From the NCBI RefSeq assembly GCF_022321485.1, contig NZ_JAKOGG010000001.1:186001-250000 (forward strand): a stretch of DNA of 64,000 nucleotides. Direction: 5' to 3'. Shown here one piece after another: positions 52,684 to 63,297 of the stretch; positions within the stretch are counted from its first letter, which is position 1; every line of letters begins with the position of its first letter. The position numbers were made by a program, and so were the translations under genes. Under the pieces are notes generated by a model. It made no database searches. It worked only from the letters and a program-made list of their open reading frames with translations, and was not told the origin of the DNA. This stretch comes from Shewanella electrica. GTDB taxonomy: Bacteria; Pseudomonadota; Gammaproteobacteria; Enterobacterales; Shewanellaceae.

Positions 52684-53805
52684 ATGGATATATCCAGCAA
52701 AACCCGTTATCGCCGAGTGGTGGTAAAACTGGGCACGAGCGTGCTTACCTCGGGCAGTAAAAAATTAGATAAAGCGCATATGGTGGAGCTGTCTCGGCAG
52801 ATGGCAGCACTGATGCGTGATGGTGTTGAAGTGGTGCTGTGCACCTCTGGCGCTATTGCGGCCGGACGAGAGCACCTGTTATATCCGCAACTGCCTGACA
52901 CCATGCCCAATAAACAGCTGCTTGCTGCGGTTGGTCAAAGCCAACTGATTTTGGCTTGGTCACAACTGTTCAGTATCTATGGTTTACATGTAGGACAACT
53001 GCTACTGACGCGCGCCGATCTGCAAGACCGCAAACGTTACCTCAACGCGCGCGATACGCTGCACGCGCTGTTAGCGCAGAACATTATTCCCATCATCAAT
53101 GAGAACGATGCTGTCGCCACCAGTGAAATCAAAGTGGGTGATAATGATAACTTATCCGCTCGTATTGCTCTGTTATGCGACGCCGATGCATTGCTGCTAC
53201 TGACCGATCAAAAAGGGCTATACGATGCTGACCCGCGTACTAACCCTGAGGCGAAATTGATTGCCGAAGTCACCGGCATTGACGACCATCTGCGTGAAAT
53301 TGCTGGTGGTTCGGTTTCTGGCTTAGGCACTGGCGGCATGGCGACCAAGTTGGAAGCGGCCGATATCGCCCGCCGCGCTGGTATTGAGGTGATGATTGCC
53401 TCCGGGCACCACCCCGATGTGATTTTAAAACTGATGGCGCATGAAAGCGTGGGCACCCACTTCAGCGCGATTGAAAACCCGCTAGAAAGCCGCAAACAAT
53501 GGATTTTGGCTGGCCCGAAAGCCAAAGGGAAAATTGTGCTGGATGAAGGCGCGGTGCGCGCAGTGTCTGAAAAAGGCCGCAGCCTGCTCTCTAAAGGGAT
53601 TGTCGCGGTGGAAGGCAGTTTTGATCGCGGTATGACGGTTGACCTGCATGACCAACAAGGGCATCGTTTTGCTAAGGGCATCTGCCGTTATAGCGCCAAA
53701 TCGCTGCGTTTGATTGCGGGTAAGCACTCCAGCGAAATTGAAGCGATTTTAGGTTATGACTACGGTGATGCAGTGGTACATCGTAACGACATGGTGGTGT
53801 TATGA
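52684..53805 (+). CDS. proB: Glutamate 5-kinase
   Basis: A 373-aa enzyme for the first step of proline synthesis. Amino-acid kinase domain (about 8-260): [48 protein letters not shown]-terminal PUA domain (about 275-365) with [23 protein letters not shown]. Same length as E. coli ProB with PUA (367 aa). No strong ribosome site before ATG 52684. Overlaps proA by 4 nt. Confidence 0.97.
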   Translation: MDISSKTRYRRVVVKLGTSVLTSGSKKLDKAHMVELSRQMAALMRDGVEVVLCTSGAIAAGREHLLYPQLPDTMPNKQLLAAVGQSQLILAWSQLFSIYGLHVGQLLLTRADLQDRKRYLNARDTLHALLAQNIIPIINENDAVATSEIKVGDNDNLSARIALLCDADALLLLTDQKGLYDADPRTNPEAKLIAEVTGIDDHLREIAGGSVSGLGTGGMATKLEAADIARRAGIEVMIASGHHPDVILKLMAHESVGTHFSAIENPLESRKQWILAGPKAKGKIVLDEGAVRAVSEKGRSLLSKGIVAVEGSFDRGMTVDLHDQQGHRFAKGICRYSAKSLRLIAGKHSSEIEAILGYDYGDAVVHRNDMVVL

Positions 53806-55061
53806 ATGAACAGTATTTGCAAATTTTAGGTCAACAAGCCAAGCAAGCGAGTTTTGCGCTGGCCAACTTATCAGCGCCACAAAAGGCGACGCTGCTTAGC
53901 ACGATTGCGGCGCAGTTAACCGCGGCAGCAGACGAGATTGTCGCCGCCAACCAGCAAGATGTTGAGGCCGCTAAAGCGGCGGGCTTGAACCAAGCGATGA
54001 TTGACCGTTTGTTGCTGGATAAAACCCGCTTAGCGGGCGTCATCGCTGATATTGATAATGTGATTGCACTGGCTGACCCCATCGGCCGCGAATTTGATTC
54101 GCGTTTGCTGGATAACGGCATGCGTTTATGTCGCCGTAGCGTGCCGCTAGGGGTTATCGGCGTGATTTATGAAGCGCGCCCGAATGTGACGGTCGATATT
54201 GCCGTGTTAGCACTGAAAACCGGCAACGCGGTAATTTTGCGTGGCGGCAAAGAAACCCTTAACTCAAACCGGGCGTTGGCAAAAGTGATTCGCGCAGCGG
54301 TGGCAAGTTGTGGTTTGCCTGAAGACGCGGTGCAGTTGATTGATAACCCAGACCGCGCTTTAGTTACCGGCTTACTCAAACTCGACCAATACGTTGATAT
54401 GATTGTGCCGCGTGGTGGCGATAAGTTGCAGCGTTTATGCGCTGAGCAAGCCACCATTCCGGTGATCCTTGGTGGTATCGGCATTTGCCATCTGTATGTC
54501 GATAAAGCGGCAGATTTAGCGCGTTCCACTGATGTGATCATCAATGCCAAAGTGCAACGGCCAACTGTGTGTAATGCGCTGGATACCGTGTTGGTGCACG
54601 AGCAAGTGGCGGCGCAGTATCTACCGCTGTTGGCGCAAGCACTGTCGGATAAAGGTGTGAAGCTGGTCGGCTGCGAGATTACTCGTGGTCTGCTTAGTGG
54701 CTTTGATGTGGCGGTGGCCGACGATACCAGCTTTGCTACTGAGTGGTTGAGCCTGACTATCGGCATTAAAGTGGTCGGCGATATCGACCACGCCATTGAC
54801 CATATTCGCCAGTTCTCTAGTGGTCACTCCGAAGCGATTTTAACTGACGATATTGCAGCGGCCACCCACTTTATGAATGAAGTGAACTCAGCGGCGGTGT
54901 ATCTCAATGCCAGCACCCGTTTTACCGATGGCGGTCAATTTGGCCTTGGTGCCGAAGTTGCCGTGAGCACGCAAAAACTGCACGCTCGTGGCCCGATGGG
55001 GCTGGAGGCGTTAACCACCTATAAGTGGCTGGGCGTGGGTGATTACACCGCCAGAAGTTAA
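53802..55061 (+). CDS. proA: Gamma-glutamyl phosphate reductase
   Basis: A 419-aa aldehyde dehydrogenase-like enzyme that reduces glutamyl phosphate to the semialdehyde. [42 protein letters not shown], catalytic cysteine in [15 protein letters not shown], and [34 protein letters not shown] overlap with proB means coupled translation. A strong terminator follows. Confidence 0.98.
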   Translation: MNEQYLQILGQQAKQASFALANLSAPQKATLLSTIAAQLTAAADEIVAANQQDVEAAKAAGLNQAMIDRLLLDKTRLAGVIADIDNVIALADPIGREFDSRLLDNGMRLCRRSVPLGVIGVIYEARPNVTVDIAVLALKTGNAVILRGGKETLNSNRALAKVIRAAVASCGLPEDAVQLIDNPDRALVTGLLKLDQYVDMIVPRGGDKLQRLCAEQATIPVILGGIGICHLYVDKAADLARSTDVIINAKVQRPTVCNALDTVLVHEQVAAQYLPLLAQALSDKGVKLVGCEITRGLLSGFDVAVADDTSFATEWLSLTIGIKVVGDIDHAIDHIRQFSSGHSEAILTDDIAAATHFMNEVNSAAVYLNASTRFTDGGQFGLGAEVAVSTQKLHARGPMGLEALTTYKWLGVGDYTARS

Positions 55062-55075
55062 CGGCTCCCAAATAC

Positions 55076-55114
55076 AAAAAAGCGCGCTCACAGTCATTGT
55101 TAGCGCGCTTTTTT
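55076..55114. terminator. Bidirectional terminator proA / ybaK
   Basis: Stem AAAAAAGCGCGCT / AGCGCGCTTTTTT, with A's and T's on either side, between convergent genes. Confidence 0.9.
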
Positions 55115-55130
55115 ATGAATGTTGTAGCCG

Positions 55131-55610
55131 TTAATCTTCCGCTTTTACATCAGCAAACGTGCCACGACATAACGCGGCTAAGTCCTCAGCACTTAAACAG
55201 ATCTCCAGTCCACGACGGCCAGCACTCACGTAGATGTTATCAAAGTCTTTGGCGCTGCTGTCAATGACGGTCGGAAGCTGCTTTTTCTGCCCCAGTGGAC
55301 TAATGCCGCCCACCAAATAGCCCGATGATTTCTGCGCTAGTTGCGGATTAGCCATCACTAACTTTTTCTGCTTCAGCGCTTTGGCGACGGCTTTCAAGCT
55401 GAGGTGATGGTTGACCGGCACTAACGCCACAGCCAACGGATTGGACTTTTCATCCACACTGACCAGCAAGGTTTTAAACACGCGGTTGGGATCTAATCCC
55501 AATGCACTGGCGGCTTCCTCGCCGTAAGAGGGCGCGTTTTTATCATGGTGATATTCATGCACCGTAAAAGCCACTTTCTTCTTGGTGGCTAAATCAATGG
55601 CTGGAGTCAA
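55131..55610 (-). CDS. ybaK: Cys-tRNA(Pro)/Cys-tRNA(Cys) deacylase YbaK
   Basis: A 159-aa trans-editing enzyme hydrolysing mischarged Cys-tRNA(Pro). TPAIDLATKKKVAFTVHEYHHD at the N-terminus, ASALGLDPNRVFKTLLV, then KLVMANPQLAQKSSGYLVGGISPLGQKKQLPTVID, the family's ligand-site segments. Located next to proBA, thematically matching, though on the opposite strand. 16 nt after the DMT gene's stop, so the two may be co-transcribed. Confidence 0.94.
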   Translation of the reverse strand: MTPAIDLATKKKVAFTVHEYHHDKNAPSYGEEAASALGLDPNRVFKTLLVSVDEKSNPLAVALVPVNHHLSLKAVAKALKQKKLVMANPQLAQKSSGYLVGGISPLGQKKQLPTVIDSSAKDFDNIYVSAGRRGLEICLSAEDLAALCRGTFADVKAED

Positions 55611-55626
55611 ACTTCTATCTCCTAAT

Positions 55627-56535
55627 TTATAACGCTCGTCGCACGCGGCGCTTGTTCATATACGGCAATAGTTGTTGCAGCAATAGCGCGAGCAGAATGC
55701 AGCTCAGACCGTAAATCGTCGCGCGTTCAATAGTCTCACCTAAAATGGCGGCAATAAAGCACATCGATAGAACGGGTGATAAAAACACTAAATTGCTCAC
55801 AGTCGCGGTGCGCTCGGCGGTTTTTAGCGCCATCAACCACAGCACAAAGGTGAAGCCCATTTCAAATAGCCCGACATAAGCGCCAGCCATTAGCGCCTTA
55901 GTGCTGAACTGTGGCAGCGGCTGTGTTAGCACCAAGGTGAGGGTGATTAACGGCAGCGCTACCAGAAAACTCAGCAACAGGCTAACTACGGGGTCGCCCT
56001 TGTCGCGGGTATTAATAATCCAGTACAGACACCACAGCAACGTGCTGGTCAGCCCCAACGCAATACCTAAGGGATTATCAAACTGCAGCCCGGCGATATT
56101 GCCGCCAGTAGCGATGATGACCACACCCGAGTATGCCAGTATTGCTGCCAGTAGATCGGTGCGCCGCAGTTTTTGGCGCAGCATCGGTACCGCCAATAGC
56201 GGCAATAGGATTGCCCAAGTGTAGTTGAGCGACAACGCTTGCTGCGCCGGCAGCAGATCGTAGGCTTTGAACAACACCAAATAATAGAGAAACGGATTAA
56301 GCAACCCGGTTTGCAAATACAGCAGCGGCGTTTGCCGAAACTGTTTGCTGATCAGGGTTAGCTTGCCTTGCAGTACCAGAATCAGCAGCAGTACTACCGA
56401 TGAGGCAATGGTGGCGACCCACACCAATTGCAGCGGACTAAAAAAGCCCAAGGCGATTTTGAAGGCGGTAGCAACCGTGGACCAGAGTAATACCGCACCA
56501 AGGCCGTAAGCGATGGCCCAATAAGATGTTTTCAA
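55627..56535 (-). CDS. EamA-family (DMT) transporter
   Basis: A 302-aa membrane protein with two EamA halves and about 10 helices. YGLGAVLLWSTVATAFKIALG in TM1 and LGIALGLTSTLLWCLYWIIN at the start of the second half show the repeat; C-terminus basic (KRRVRRAL). The superfamily exports amino acids or metabolites; the substrate is unknown. The gene is divergent from dnaK. Confidence 0.9.
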   Translation of the reverse strand: MKTSYWAIAYGLGAVLLWSTVATAFKIALGFFSPLQLVWVATIASSVVLLLILVLQGKLTLISKQFRQTPLLYLQTGLLNPFLYYLVLFKAYDLLPAQQALSLNYTWAILLPLLAVPMLRQKLRRTDLLAAILAYSGVVIIATGGNIAGLQFDNPLGIALGLTSTLLWCLYWIINTRDKGDPVVSLLLSFLVALPLITLTLVLTQPLPQFSTKALMAGAYVGLFEMGFTFVLWLMALKTAERTATVSNLVFLSPVLSMCFIAAILGETIERATIYGLSCILLALLLQQLLPYMNKRRVRRAL

Positions 56536-56671
56536 TGAATGCTACTCATATAAAACGCTACAACATCCCAGTGTTAGTCGCGTTTACGCTAGTGATTTGG
56601 CTTATTCTAGCGGTGCTTTATCGAAAAAGATCAAAAAAGACCCAATAAAGCGTAATTTTTTTAAATTCGCC

Positions 56672-56700
56672 CTTGTAAAGCCAAATCGCGCCCCCATAAA
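56672..56700 (+). promoter_or_regulatory. Sigma-32 heat-shock promoter of dnaK
   Basis: CTTGTAA, a 13-nt spacer and CCCCATAAA, almost the heat-shock consensus (CTTGAAA, 11-16 nt, CCCCATNT), 111 nt before the dnaK start. A second transcription start may exist further down. Confidence 0.88.
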
Positions 56701-56811
56701 GGGGTTAAGACGCGATACGGGAGTTAAAAATAGCGCTTGAAATCAGCCTATTTGACCCTATATCCACTAACAGATAACAAATTTAAGTGCGAAAAATTTT
56801 CGGAGGACCTC

Positions 56812-58731
56812 ATGGGCAGAATTATTGGTATCGACTTGGGCACAACCAACTCTTGTGTGGCCGTACTGGACGGTGACAAACCCAGAGTGCTGGAAAATGC
56901 TGAGGGCGATCGCACCACACCTTCTATCATTGCATATACAGAAGATGAAACCCTGGTAGGTCAACCTGCAAAACGTCAGGCTGTAACCAACCCACAAAAC
57001 ACCTTCTTTGCAATCAAACGTTTGATCGGTCGTCGTTTTACTGATGACGAAGTTCAACGTGACGTGGACATCATGCCATTCAGCATCGTTAAAGCTGACA
57101 ATGGTGACGCTTGGGTAGAAAGCCGCGGTAAAAAAATGGCACCGCCGCAAGTTTCTGCTGAAGTGCTGAAAAAAATGAAGAAAACTGCAGAAGATTACTT
57201 GGGTGAGAAAGTCACCGAAGCAGTAATCACCGTACCTGCATACTTCAACGATTCACAACGTCAAGCTACCAAAGACGCTGGTCGTATTGCTGGCTTGGAA
57301 GTTAAACGTATCATCAACGAACCAACTGCAGCAGCATTGGCTTACGGTATCGACAAAAAACAAGGCGATAACGTAGTCGCTGTTTACGACTTGGGTGGTG
57401 GTACTTTCGATATCTCTATCATCGAAATTGATAGCGCTGATGGCGACCAAACTTTCGAAGTATTGGCAACCAACGGTGATACTCACTTAGGTGGTGAAGA
57501 CTTCGATAACCGTGTAATCAACTATCTGGCTGACGAATTCAAGAAAGAGCAAGGTCTGGATCTGCGTAAAGACCCACTGGCAATGCAACGTCTGAAAGAA
57601 GCGGCTGAAAAAGCGAAGATTGAACTGTCTAGCGCTAGCCAAACTGAAGTGAACCTGCCTTACATCACTGCTGATGCAACAGGTCCTAAACACTTGGTAG
57701 TGAAAATCACACGTGCGAAACTAGAATCTTTGGTTGAAGACTTGATCCAACGTTCTTTGGAACCACTGAAAGTTGCTTTGGCTGACGCAGACCTGTCTGT
57801 TTCAGACATTAACGAAGTGATTCTGGTGGGGGGTCAAACTCGTATGCCTAAAGTACAACAGGCAGTGACTGAGTTCTTCGGTAAAGAGCCACGTAAAGAC
57901 GTGAACCCTGACGAAGCGGTTGCTGTTGGTGCTGCTATCCAAGGTGGTGTACTGGCGGGTGACGTGAAAGACGTACTGCTGCTGGACGTTACGCCACTGT
58001 CTCTGGGTATCGAAACCATGGGCAGCGTAATGACCAAGCTGATTGAGAAAAACACTACGATTCCTACTAAAGCGAACCAAGTGTTCTCAACTGCTGACGA
58101 CAACCAAAGCGCCGTGACTATTCACGTACTGCAAGGTGAACGTAAGCAAGCTAGCGCCAACAAATCACTGGGTCAATTCAACTTAGAAGGCATTGAGCCA
58201 GCACCACGCGGCATGCCACAGATTGAAGTAACCTTCGACTTGGACGCTGACGGTATTCTGAATGTTTCTGCTACCGATAAGAAAACTGGTAAGAAACAAG
58301 CGATCACCATTAAAGCTTCTTCTGGTCTGTCAGACGAAGAAGTGGCACAAATGGTACGTGATGCCGAAGCGCACGCAGAAGACGACAAGAAATTTGAAGA
58401 ATTAGTGACTGCACGTAACCAAGCTGATGGTTTGGTACACGCCACTAAGAAACAAGTTGAAGAAGTTGGCGAAGCGTTGCCAAGCGATGAAAAAGCTAAG
58501 ATTGAAGCGGCCATCAGCAAAGTGGAAGAAGCGACTCGTGGTAGCGACAAAGACGCTATCGAAACCGCAACTCAAGAGCTGATCCAAGCTTCGCAAAAGC
58601 TGGCTGAAATTGCACAAGCTAACGCACAGCAAGCACAAGGCGGCGCTGATGCCGGCAAACAAAGTGCTAACGCCGCTGCCGATGATGTCGTTGATGCTGA
58701 GTTTGAAGAAGTTAAAGATGACAAAAAATAA
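56812..58731 (+). CDS. dnaK: Chaperone protein DnaK (Hsp70)
   Basis: A 639-aa Hsp70. Nucleotide-binding domain: [68 protein letters not shown]; linker [14 protein letters not shown]; substrate-binding domain and lid; C-terminal EEVKDDKK. Start at ATG 56812 behind CGGAGG; a longer frame is upstream but is 5' UTR. Coupled in operon with dnaJ. Confidence 0.99.
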   Translation: MGRIIGIDLGTTNSCVAVLDGDKPRVLENAEGDRTTPSIIAYTEDETLVGQPAKRQAVTNPQNTFFAIKRLIGRRFTDDEVQRDVDIMPFSIVKADNGDAWVESRGKKMAPPQVSAEVLKKMKKTAEDYLGEKVTEAVITVPAYFNDSQRQATKDAGRIAGLEVKRIINEPTAAALAYGIDKKQGDNVVAVYDLGGGTFDISIIEIDSADGDQTFEVLATNGDTHLGGEDFDNRVINYLADEFKKEQGLDLRKDPLAMQRLKEAAEKAKIELSSASQTEVNLPYITADATGPKHLVVKITRAKLESLVEDLIQRSLEPLKVALADADLSVSDINEVILVGGQTRMPKVQQAVTEFFGKEPRKDVNPDEAVAVGAAIQGGVLAGDVKDVLLLDVTPLSLGIETMGSVMTKLIEKNTTIPTKANQVFSTADDNQSAVTIHVLQGERKQASANKSLGQFNLEGIEPAPRGMPQIEVTFDLDADGILNVSATDKKTGKKQAITIKASSGLSDEEVAQMVRDAEAHAEDDKKFEELVTARNQADGLVHATKKQVEEVGEALPSDEKAKIEAAISKVEEATRGSDKDAIETATQELIQASQKLAEIAQANAQQAQGGADAGKQSANAAADDVVDAEFEEVKDDKK

Positions 58732-58760
58732 TCGGGCGTTTATCCCCGGTTAACTACAGG

Positions 58761-58789
58761 CGGGCGTTACGGGGAAACCCTAACGCCCG
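58761..58789 (+). other. GNRA-capped hairpin between dnaK and dnaJ
   Basis: A very stable stem: CGGGCGTTA-c-GGG, loop GAAA, CCC-TAACGCCCG. It has no T-tract (GTTCGTACTT follows), so it is not a classic terminator. It could attenuate or stabilise the transcript and set the dnaK:dnaJ ratio. Confidence 0.75.
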
Positions 58790-58824
58790 TTCGTACTTGC
58801 ACCAGTTGAGAAAACGTAGAGATT

Positions 58825-59964
58825 ATGTCAAAGCGAGATTATTACGAAGTATTAGGCGTCGGCCGCGACGCTAGCGAACGGGATATCAAAAAGGCGTACA
58901 AACGTCTGGCGATGAAATTTCACCCGGATCGCAACCCAGGCGACAAAGAAGCTGAAGCCAAATTTAAAGAAGTTAAAGAAGCGTATGAGATTCTGACCGA
59001 TGATCAGAAGAAAGCCGCTTACGACCAGTACGGTCATGCAGCCTTTGAACAAGGCGGCATGGGCGGTGGCGGCTTCGGTGGTGGTAGTGCTGACTTCAGC
59101 GACATCTTCGGCGATGTATTTGGGGATATTTTCGGTGGTGGTCGTCGCGGTGGCGGTCAACGTCAGGCTGCGCGCGGTTCAGACTTGCGCTACAACCTAG
59201 AGTTGTCGTTAGAAGAAGCGGTTCGTGGTGTGAGCCGTGAATTGCGTATTCCGACACTGGCAACCTGTGATGTGTGTAGCGGCTCGGGTGCCAAAAAAGG
59301 CACGTCAGCAACCACTTGTGGCACCTGTCATGGTGCTGGTCAAGTGCAGATGCGCCAAGGCTTCTTCGCGGTACAACAGACCTGTCCAACCTGTCATGGT
59401 CGCGGCAAGATCATCAAAGATCCATGCAACAAATGTCATGGCGATGGTCGCGTAGAGAAAAGCAAAACCCTTAACGTTAAAATCCCTGCTGGTGTAGATA
59501 CCGGCGACCGCATCCGTTTGGCAGGCGAGGGCGAAGCGGGCGAGTTTGGTGCACCAGCCGGTGACTTGTATGTACAGGTAACCGTACGTGAACACCCAAT
59601 CTTCGTGCGTGACGGTAACAACTTGTACTGTGAAGTGCCAATCTCCTTTGCTAAGGCTGCGCTGGGCGGTGAGATTGAAGTACCAACGCTCGATGGCAAA
59701 GTTAATCTGAAGATCCCTGCTGAAACCCAAACCGGCCGCATGTTCCGTCTGCGCGGTAAAGGGGTGAAATCTGTTCGCAGCAGTGCGATTGGCGACTTGT
59801 TATGTAAAGTTGTACTGGAAACACCAGTCAACTTGTCGGATAAGCAGAAAGCGTTGTTGCAGGAATTTGAAGCCACGCTCAGTGGTGAAGCTCGCAAACA
59901 TAGCCCGAAAGCAGAAGGCTGGTTTGACGGAGTGAAGAAGTTCTTCCAAGACCTGAAAAGCTAA
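58825..59964 (+). CDS. dnaJ: Chaperone protein DnaJ (Hsp40)
   Basis: A 379-aa type I Hsp40. J-domain (about 5-70) with HPD in [12 protein letters not shown] region ([23 protein letters not shown]); four zinc repeats [33 protein letters not shown]-terminal substrate domains. It stimulates DnaK ATP hydrolysis. ATG 58825. The terminator follows about 17 nt after the stop. Confidence 0.99.
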   Translation: MSKRDYYEVLGVGRDASERDIKKAYKRLAMKFHPDRNPGDKEAEAKFKEVKEAYEILTDDQKKAAYDQYGHAAFEQGGMGGGGFGGGSADFSDIFGDVFGDIFGGGRRGGGQRQAARGSDLRYNLELSLEEAVRGVSRELRIPTLATCDVCSGSGAKKGTSATTCGTCHGAGQVQMRQGFFAVQQTCPTCHGRGKIIKDPCNKCHGDGRVEKSKTLNVKIPAGVDTGDRIRLAGEGEAGEFGAPAGDLYVQVTVREHPIFVRDGNNLYCEVPISFAKAALGGEIEVPTLDGKVNLKIPAETQTGRMFRLRGKGVKSVRSSAIGDLLCKVVLETPVNLSDKQKALLQEFEATLSGEARKHSPKAEGWFDGVKKFFQDLKS

Positions 59965-59981
59965 CTTGTCTCTTCATTATG

Positions 59982-60006
59982 AAAGCCCGCGTTGCGGGCT
60001 TTTTTA
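59982..60006 (+). terminator. Terminator after dnaJ
   Basis: Stem AAAGCCCGC / GCGGGCTTT with GTT loop and T run. Confidence 0.9.
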
Positions 60007-60587
60007 CGGCCAAATTTTATCCGTTATAACATCTCTCTGCTTTTGGCTATCCATTACTGTGCTTGCCGTTGTTTTGCATAATGTACTGTTCCAACTGCAT
60101 CTGTAGCTAACAATCATCAGTGCAATCCCTATTTTTATGTTGTTTCATTATGGTGCGAGTCGCGTTTTTTTGGTGCGATTTTAACCATGTGGTTGCTTTT
60201 TTACCTCGTGCTGTTGTGATTGGCGCGATGATTTATCTCCTTGCGTATCTGCTAATTCACTGAATAGAAATGCCTCAGCGGCGACACGCTGCACCTCCCG
60301 AATTTATTGGCTTACATCACTCTGCACTGATCATTTTATCGCTGTAATTTCGTTTCTAATGTTGCTGAAATGTTTCTTTGTTTGCAATTTGGGCACGCTA
60401 TTTGAAATCCATTTTTACCGTTACATGAATTTTGTATGACGGCAGCGGCGGCAAGATTGCGCTAAATCACCGCTGCAAACTGCAGCCATACAACTCAGGC
60501 AACGTACTTTCGGGATCAATTTGCGGTTAGTTAGTGCCAGCGATGGCGGTCATAAGCATTTCAAAAAATAAAATGGAAGGGGTTGGT
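60007..60587. other. Intergenic region before TonB receptor
   Basis: About 580 nt. No Fur box is apparent. A 37-codon hydrophobic frame at 60150-60263 has no ribosome site and is not called. AT-rich sequence at 60320-60440 probably holds the receptor promoter, but no clear -35/-10 pair is evident. Confidence 0.35.
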
Positions 60588-63242
60588 ATGATCAAACAGA
60601 AGTTGCTCAGTCGTTCAATCAAAAAAGCGCTGCCATATGCTATTGCGTTGTCATATGCTTCCATCGCTTTTATTGGTCAAGCGCATGCCGAAGAAGAGGA
60701 CGATGCGCTAGAGGCGGCGGTGGCCGCTGCGGCGGCAGGTAAGATTGAGAAGATGGTGGTGACTGGTTCTCGCGGTGCTGCACGTTCCGTGAAAGATTCG
60801 CCAGTACCAGTGGATGTGATTGCTGATGACGAACTCAAGTCAGTCAGCTTCTCCGATACCAACGATATTTTGAAAACCTTGGTGCCATCGTTTTCTGTGA
60901 CGCGTGAACCGCTGTCCGACGGCGCCACCTTTATCCGTCCTGCGACCTTGCGTGGCATGGATACCGATAAAACCTTGGTGTTAGTTAATGGCAAACGCCG
61001 CCACCGCGCCGCATTGGTGCAAATTGGTGGTTCAGGTAGCCAAGGGCCAGATATCTCAACTATTCCATCTTCAGCATTAAAAACTGTGGAAGTGCTGCGT
61101 GATGGTGCCGCAGCCCAGTATGGTTCCGATGCGATTGCTGGGGTGATCAACTTCCAGCTGAAAGATAACAGCGAAGGCGGTTCATTCACTGCTGACTGGG
61201 GTCAATTCTACGAAGGCGATGGCGAAGCTTTCACCCTCAGTGCCAACAAAGGTTTTGCATTGGGTGACAAAGGTTTTTTCAGTATTTCTGCTGAATATAC
61301 TGATTCCGATCCTACCGTACGTGCACAACAATATTGTGAAGATTACTTCTGCGTGACCGATCCAAGCACTTATCCTGCTGAAGGCTTTGGTAGCTACGAC
61401 GACTATGCGCAAAACTGGCAATCGGCATCGATGACCAGCAAGAAATATGTGCAACCTTGGGGTCAACCAAGTTCAGACTCGACCGCGATTTTCTATAACG
61501 CCGGTTACACCGTCAGCAATACGCTGGAGTTGTATTCCTTTGGTAGCTACACCGACAAATCCGCCAGCGGCTTGTTCTACTACCGTTATCCGGGCAACGG
61601 CACCATTGAGAATATCCGCTTAGAGGATGGTTCAACATGGAACGCGATGGAGATTTTCCCCGGTGGTTTTACGCCGCAGTTCTCTGGTGACATCACTGAC
61701 TACTCTGGCGTGATTGGTGCCAGAGGCATGCTGCAAAATGGCCTGAGCTACGATATCAGCGGCCGCTATGGTTCAGACAAAATCGAGTACACCATGGCAA
61801 ATACCATCAACCCATCGATGGGAGATGCCACGCCAACGCTGTTCCACCCTGGGGCGTTGATCAACAAGGAGAAACAAGTACAAGCCGACTTTACTTTAGA
61901 CTTCAACGTGGGGGCGTTTGCTAGCCCGCTACTGTTTGCCTTTGGTGCCAGCTACATGGATGAATCCTATGAGTTGGAAGGTGGCGACGAAGCCTCTTAT
62001 GAAGCTGGTCCTTATTCCGCTGTTGATCCTTGGGGCTTCTGTAATGCCGATGGCAGTGCTACCGCCGCAGGTTTAGGGGTGATTGGTAATGGCTCAACGC
62101 TGAACTGTGCTGATCCAGATGATCCGGTTTACCAAGTGCTGGGCGTGGGGTCTAACGGTTTCCCTGGTTATTCACCGATGTACAGTGGCAAATACTCACG
62201 TGATTCTTACGCTGCTTATGTGGATTTCAGTGCTGATGTTACCGAAAAGCTGTTCTTGCAAACCGCTTTCCGTTGGGAAGATTACTCTGACTTTGGCTCA
62301 GAATTGGTAGGTAAGATTGCCGGTAACTATCGTCTGACCGATCATTTTGGTGTGCGAGCTTCATACGGTACGGGCTTCCGTGCGCCAACACCGGGCCAAC
62401 AAGGTACTACCAACGTATCCACTCGTATTACTGGCGGTATGCCGGTAGCTACTGGGTTGTTCCCTGCTGGCGGTCCTATTGCTGGCGCGTTGGGTGCCGA
62501 TCCGCTCAAACCAGAAAAATCCACCAACTACACCTTAGGTTTTACGGCTGACTTTGACAGCGGTTTGGGCGTAACGCTGGACTTCTATCGCATCGATTTG
62601 AAAGACCGCATGTACGCGATCTCCACTATGGATGTCAGTGCCACGCCTGGGGCTTCTGGCTATGATAACTATCTGGCGTTATCTAACGCTGGAGTATCGG
62701 GCGCCGAATCTATCGGTGGCGTGTTCTACTTCCAAAACATGTTTGATACGCGCACCACCGGCATGGATTTTGTGACCAACTATGGTTTTGATAACGCCAT
62801 GGGTTATACCTCATTCACTTTATCTGCCAACTACAACAAGCAAGAGATCACAGACGATAAAACTGGCGCGTTTAATAATGAAGATGCCTTCGACTTTGAA
62901 AACTCTAAGCCAAAATGGCGTGGTGTGTTTACGGTTAATCACAACATTGGTGACTTTACCGTGACCGCGCGTGCTAACTACTACGGTTCGTATCAGAACT
63001 CTGACGGTGAAGATGCTGAGGTGTTGGATAAGCAGAAATTTGGTGATGAGATGCTGATTGACCTTGAAGCGTCCTATCAAATCACCGAGGTGATCAAGTT
63101 AACTGTCGGCGCTCGCAACATCTTTGATACCTATCCAGATAAAGGGCTGTTCGAAACTGGCCAAGGCCGTATCTACCGCGACGATTCGGTGGTGGATTGG
63201 AACGGTGGTTACTACTTCACCCGCATCTCGATGGATTTCTAA
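60588..63242 (+). CDS. TonB-dependent outer-membrane receptor
   Basis: An 884-aa receptor. Signal peptide (about 1-31, ending AHA), an acidic EEEDDALEAAVAAAAAG linker, TonB box-like KIEKMVVTGSR, plug domain with DSPVPVDVIADDELKSV, LRGMDTDKTLVLVNGKRRHRAAL and VLRDGAAAQYGSDAIAGVINF, then a 22-strand barrel ending in YYFTRISMDF (C-terminal F). It resembles the large group of receptors for siderophores or carbohydrates/B12; no ligand partner gene is near. ATG 60588 has GGAAGGGG 5 nt upstream. Confidence 0.95.
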   Translation: MIKQKLLSRSIKKALPYAIALSYASIAFIGQAHAEEEDDALEAAVAAAAAGKIEKMVVTGSRGAARSVKDSPVPVDVIADDELKSVSFSDTNDILKTLVPSFSVTREPLSDGATFIRPATLRGMDTDKTLVLVNGKRRHRAALVQIGGSGSQGPDISTIPSSALKTVEVLRDGAAAQYGSDAIAGVINFQLKDNSEGGSFTADWGQFYEGDGEAFTLSANKGFALGDKGFFSISAEYTDSDPTVRAQQYCEDYFCVTDPSTYPAEGFGSYDDYAQNWQSASMTSKKYVQPWGQPSSDSTAIFYNAGYTVSNTLELYSFGSYTDKSASGLFYYRYPGNGTIENIRLEDGSTWNAMEIFPGGFTPQFSGDITDYSGVIGARGMLQNGLSYDISGRYGSDKIEYTMANTINPSMGDATPTLFHPGALINKEKQVQADFTLDFNVGAFASPLLFAFGASYMDESYELEGGDEASYEAGPYSAVDPWGFCNADGSATAAGLGVIGNGSTLNCADPDDPVYQVLGVGSNGFPGYSPMYSGKYSRDSYAAYVDFSADVTEKLFLQTAFRWEDYSDFGSELVGKIAGNYRLTDHFGVRASYGTGFRAPTPGQQGTTNVSTRITGGMPVATGLFPAGGPIAGALGADPLKPEKSTNYTLGFTADFDSGLGVTLDFYRIDLKDRMYAISTMDVSATPGASGYDNYLALSNAGVSGAESIGGVFYFQNMFDTRTTGMDFVTNYGFDNAMGYTSFTLSANYNKQEITDDKTGAFNNEDAFDFENSKPKWRGVFTVNHNIGDFTVTARANYYGSYQNSDGEDAEVLDKQKFGDEMLIDLEASYQITEVIKLTVGARNIFDTYPDKGLFETGQGRIYRDDSVVDWNGGYYFTRISMDF

Positions 63243-63260
63243 CAAATCCGACTCGACCCC

Positions 63261-63288
63261 AAAGGCCATTCAGATGAATGGCCTTTTT
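63261..63288 (+). terminator. Terminator after the TonB receptor
   Basis: Stem AAAGGCCATT / AATGGCCTTT with a short loop and T5. Confidence 0.88.
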
Positions 63289-63297
63289 GCTTGGACG

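Noticed and set aside
60150-60263. 37-codon hydrophobic frame
   Set aside because: No ribosome site, and T-rich DNA gives hydrophobic frames by chance.
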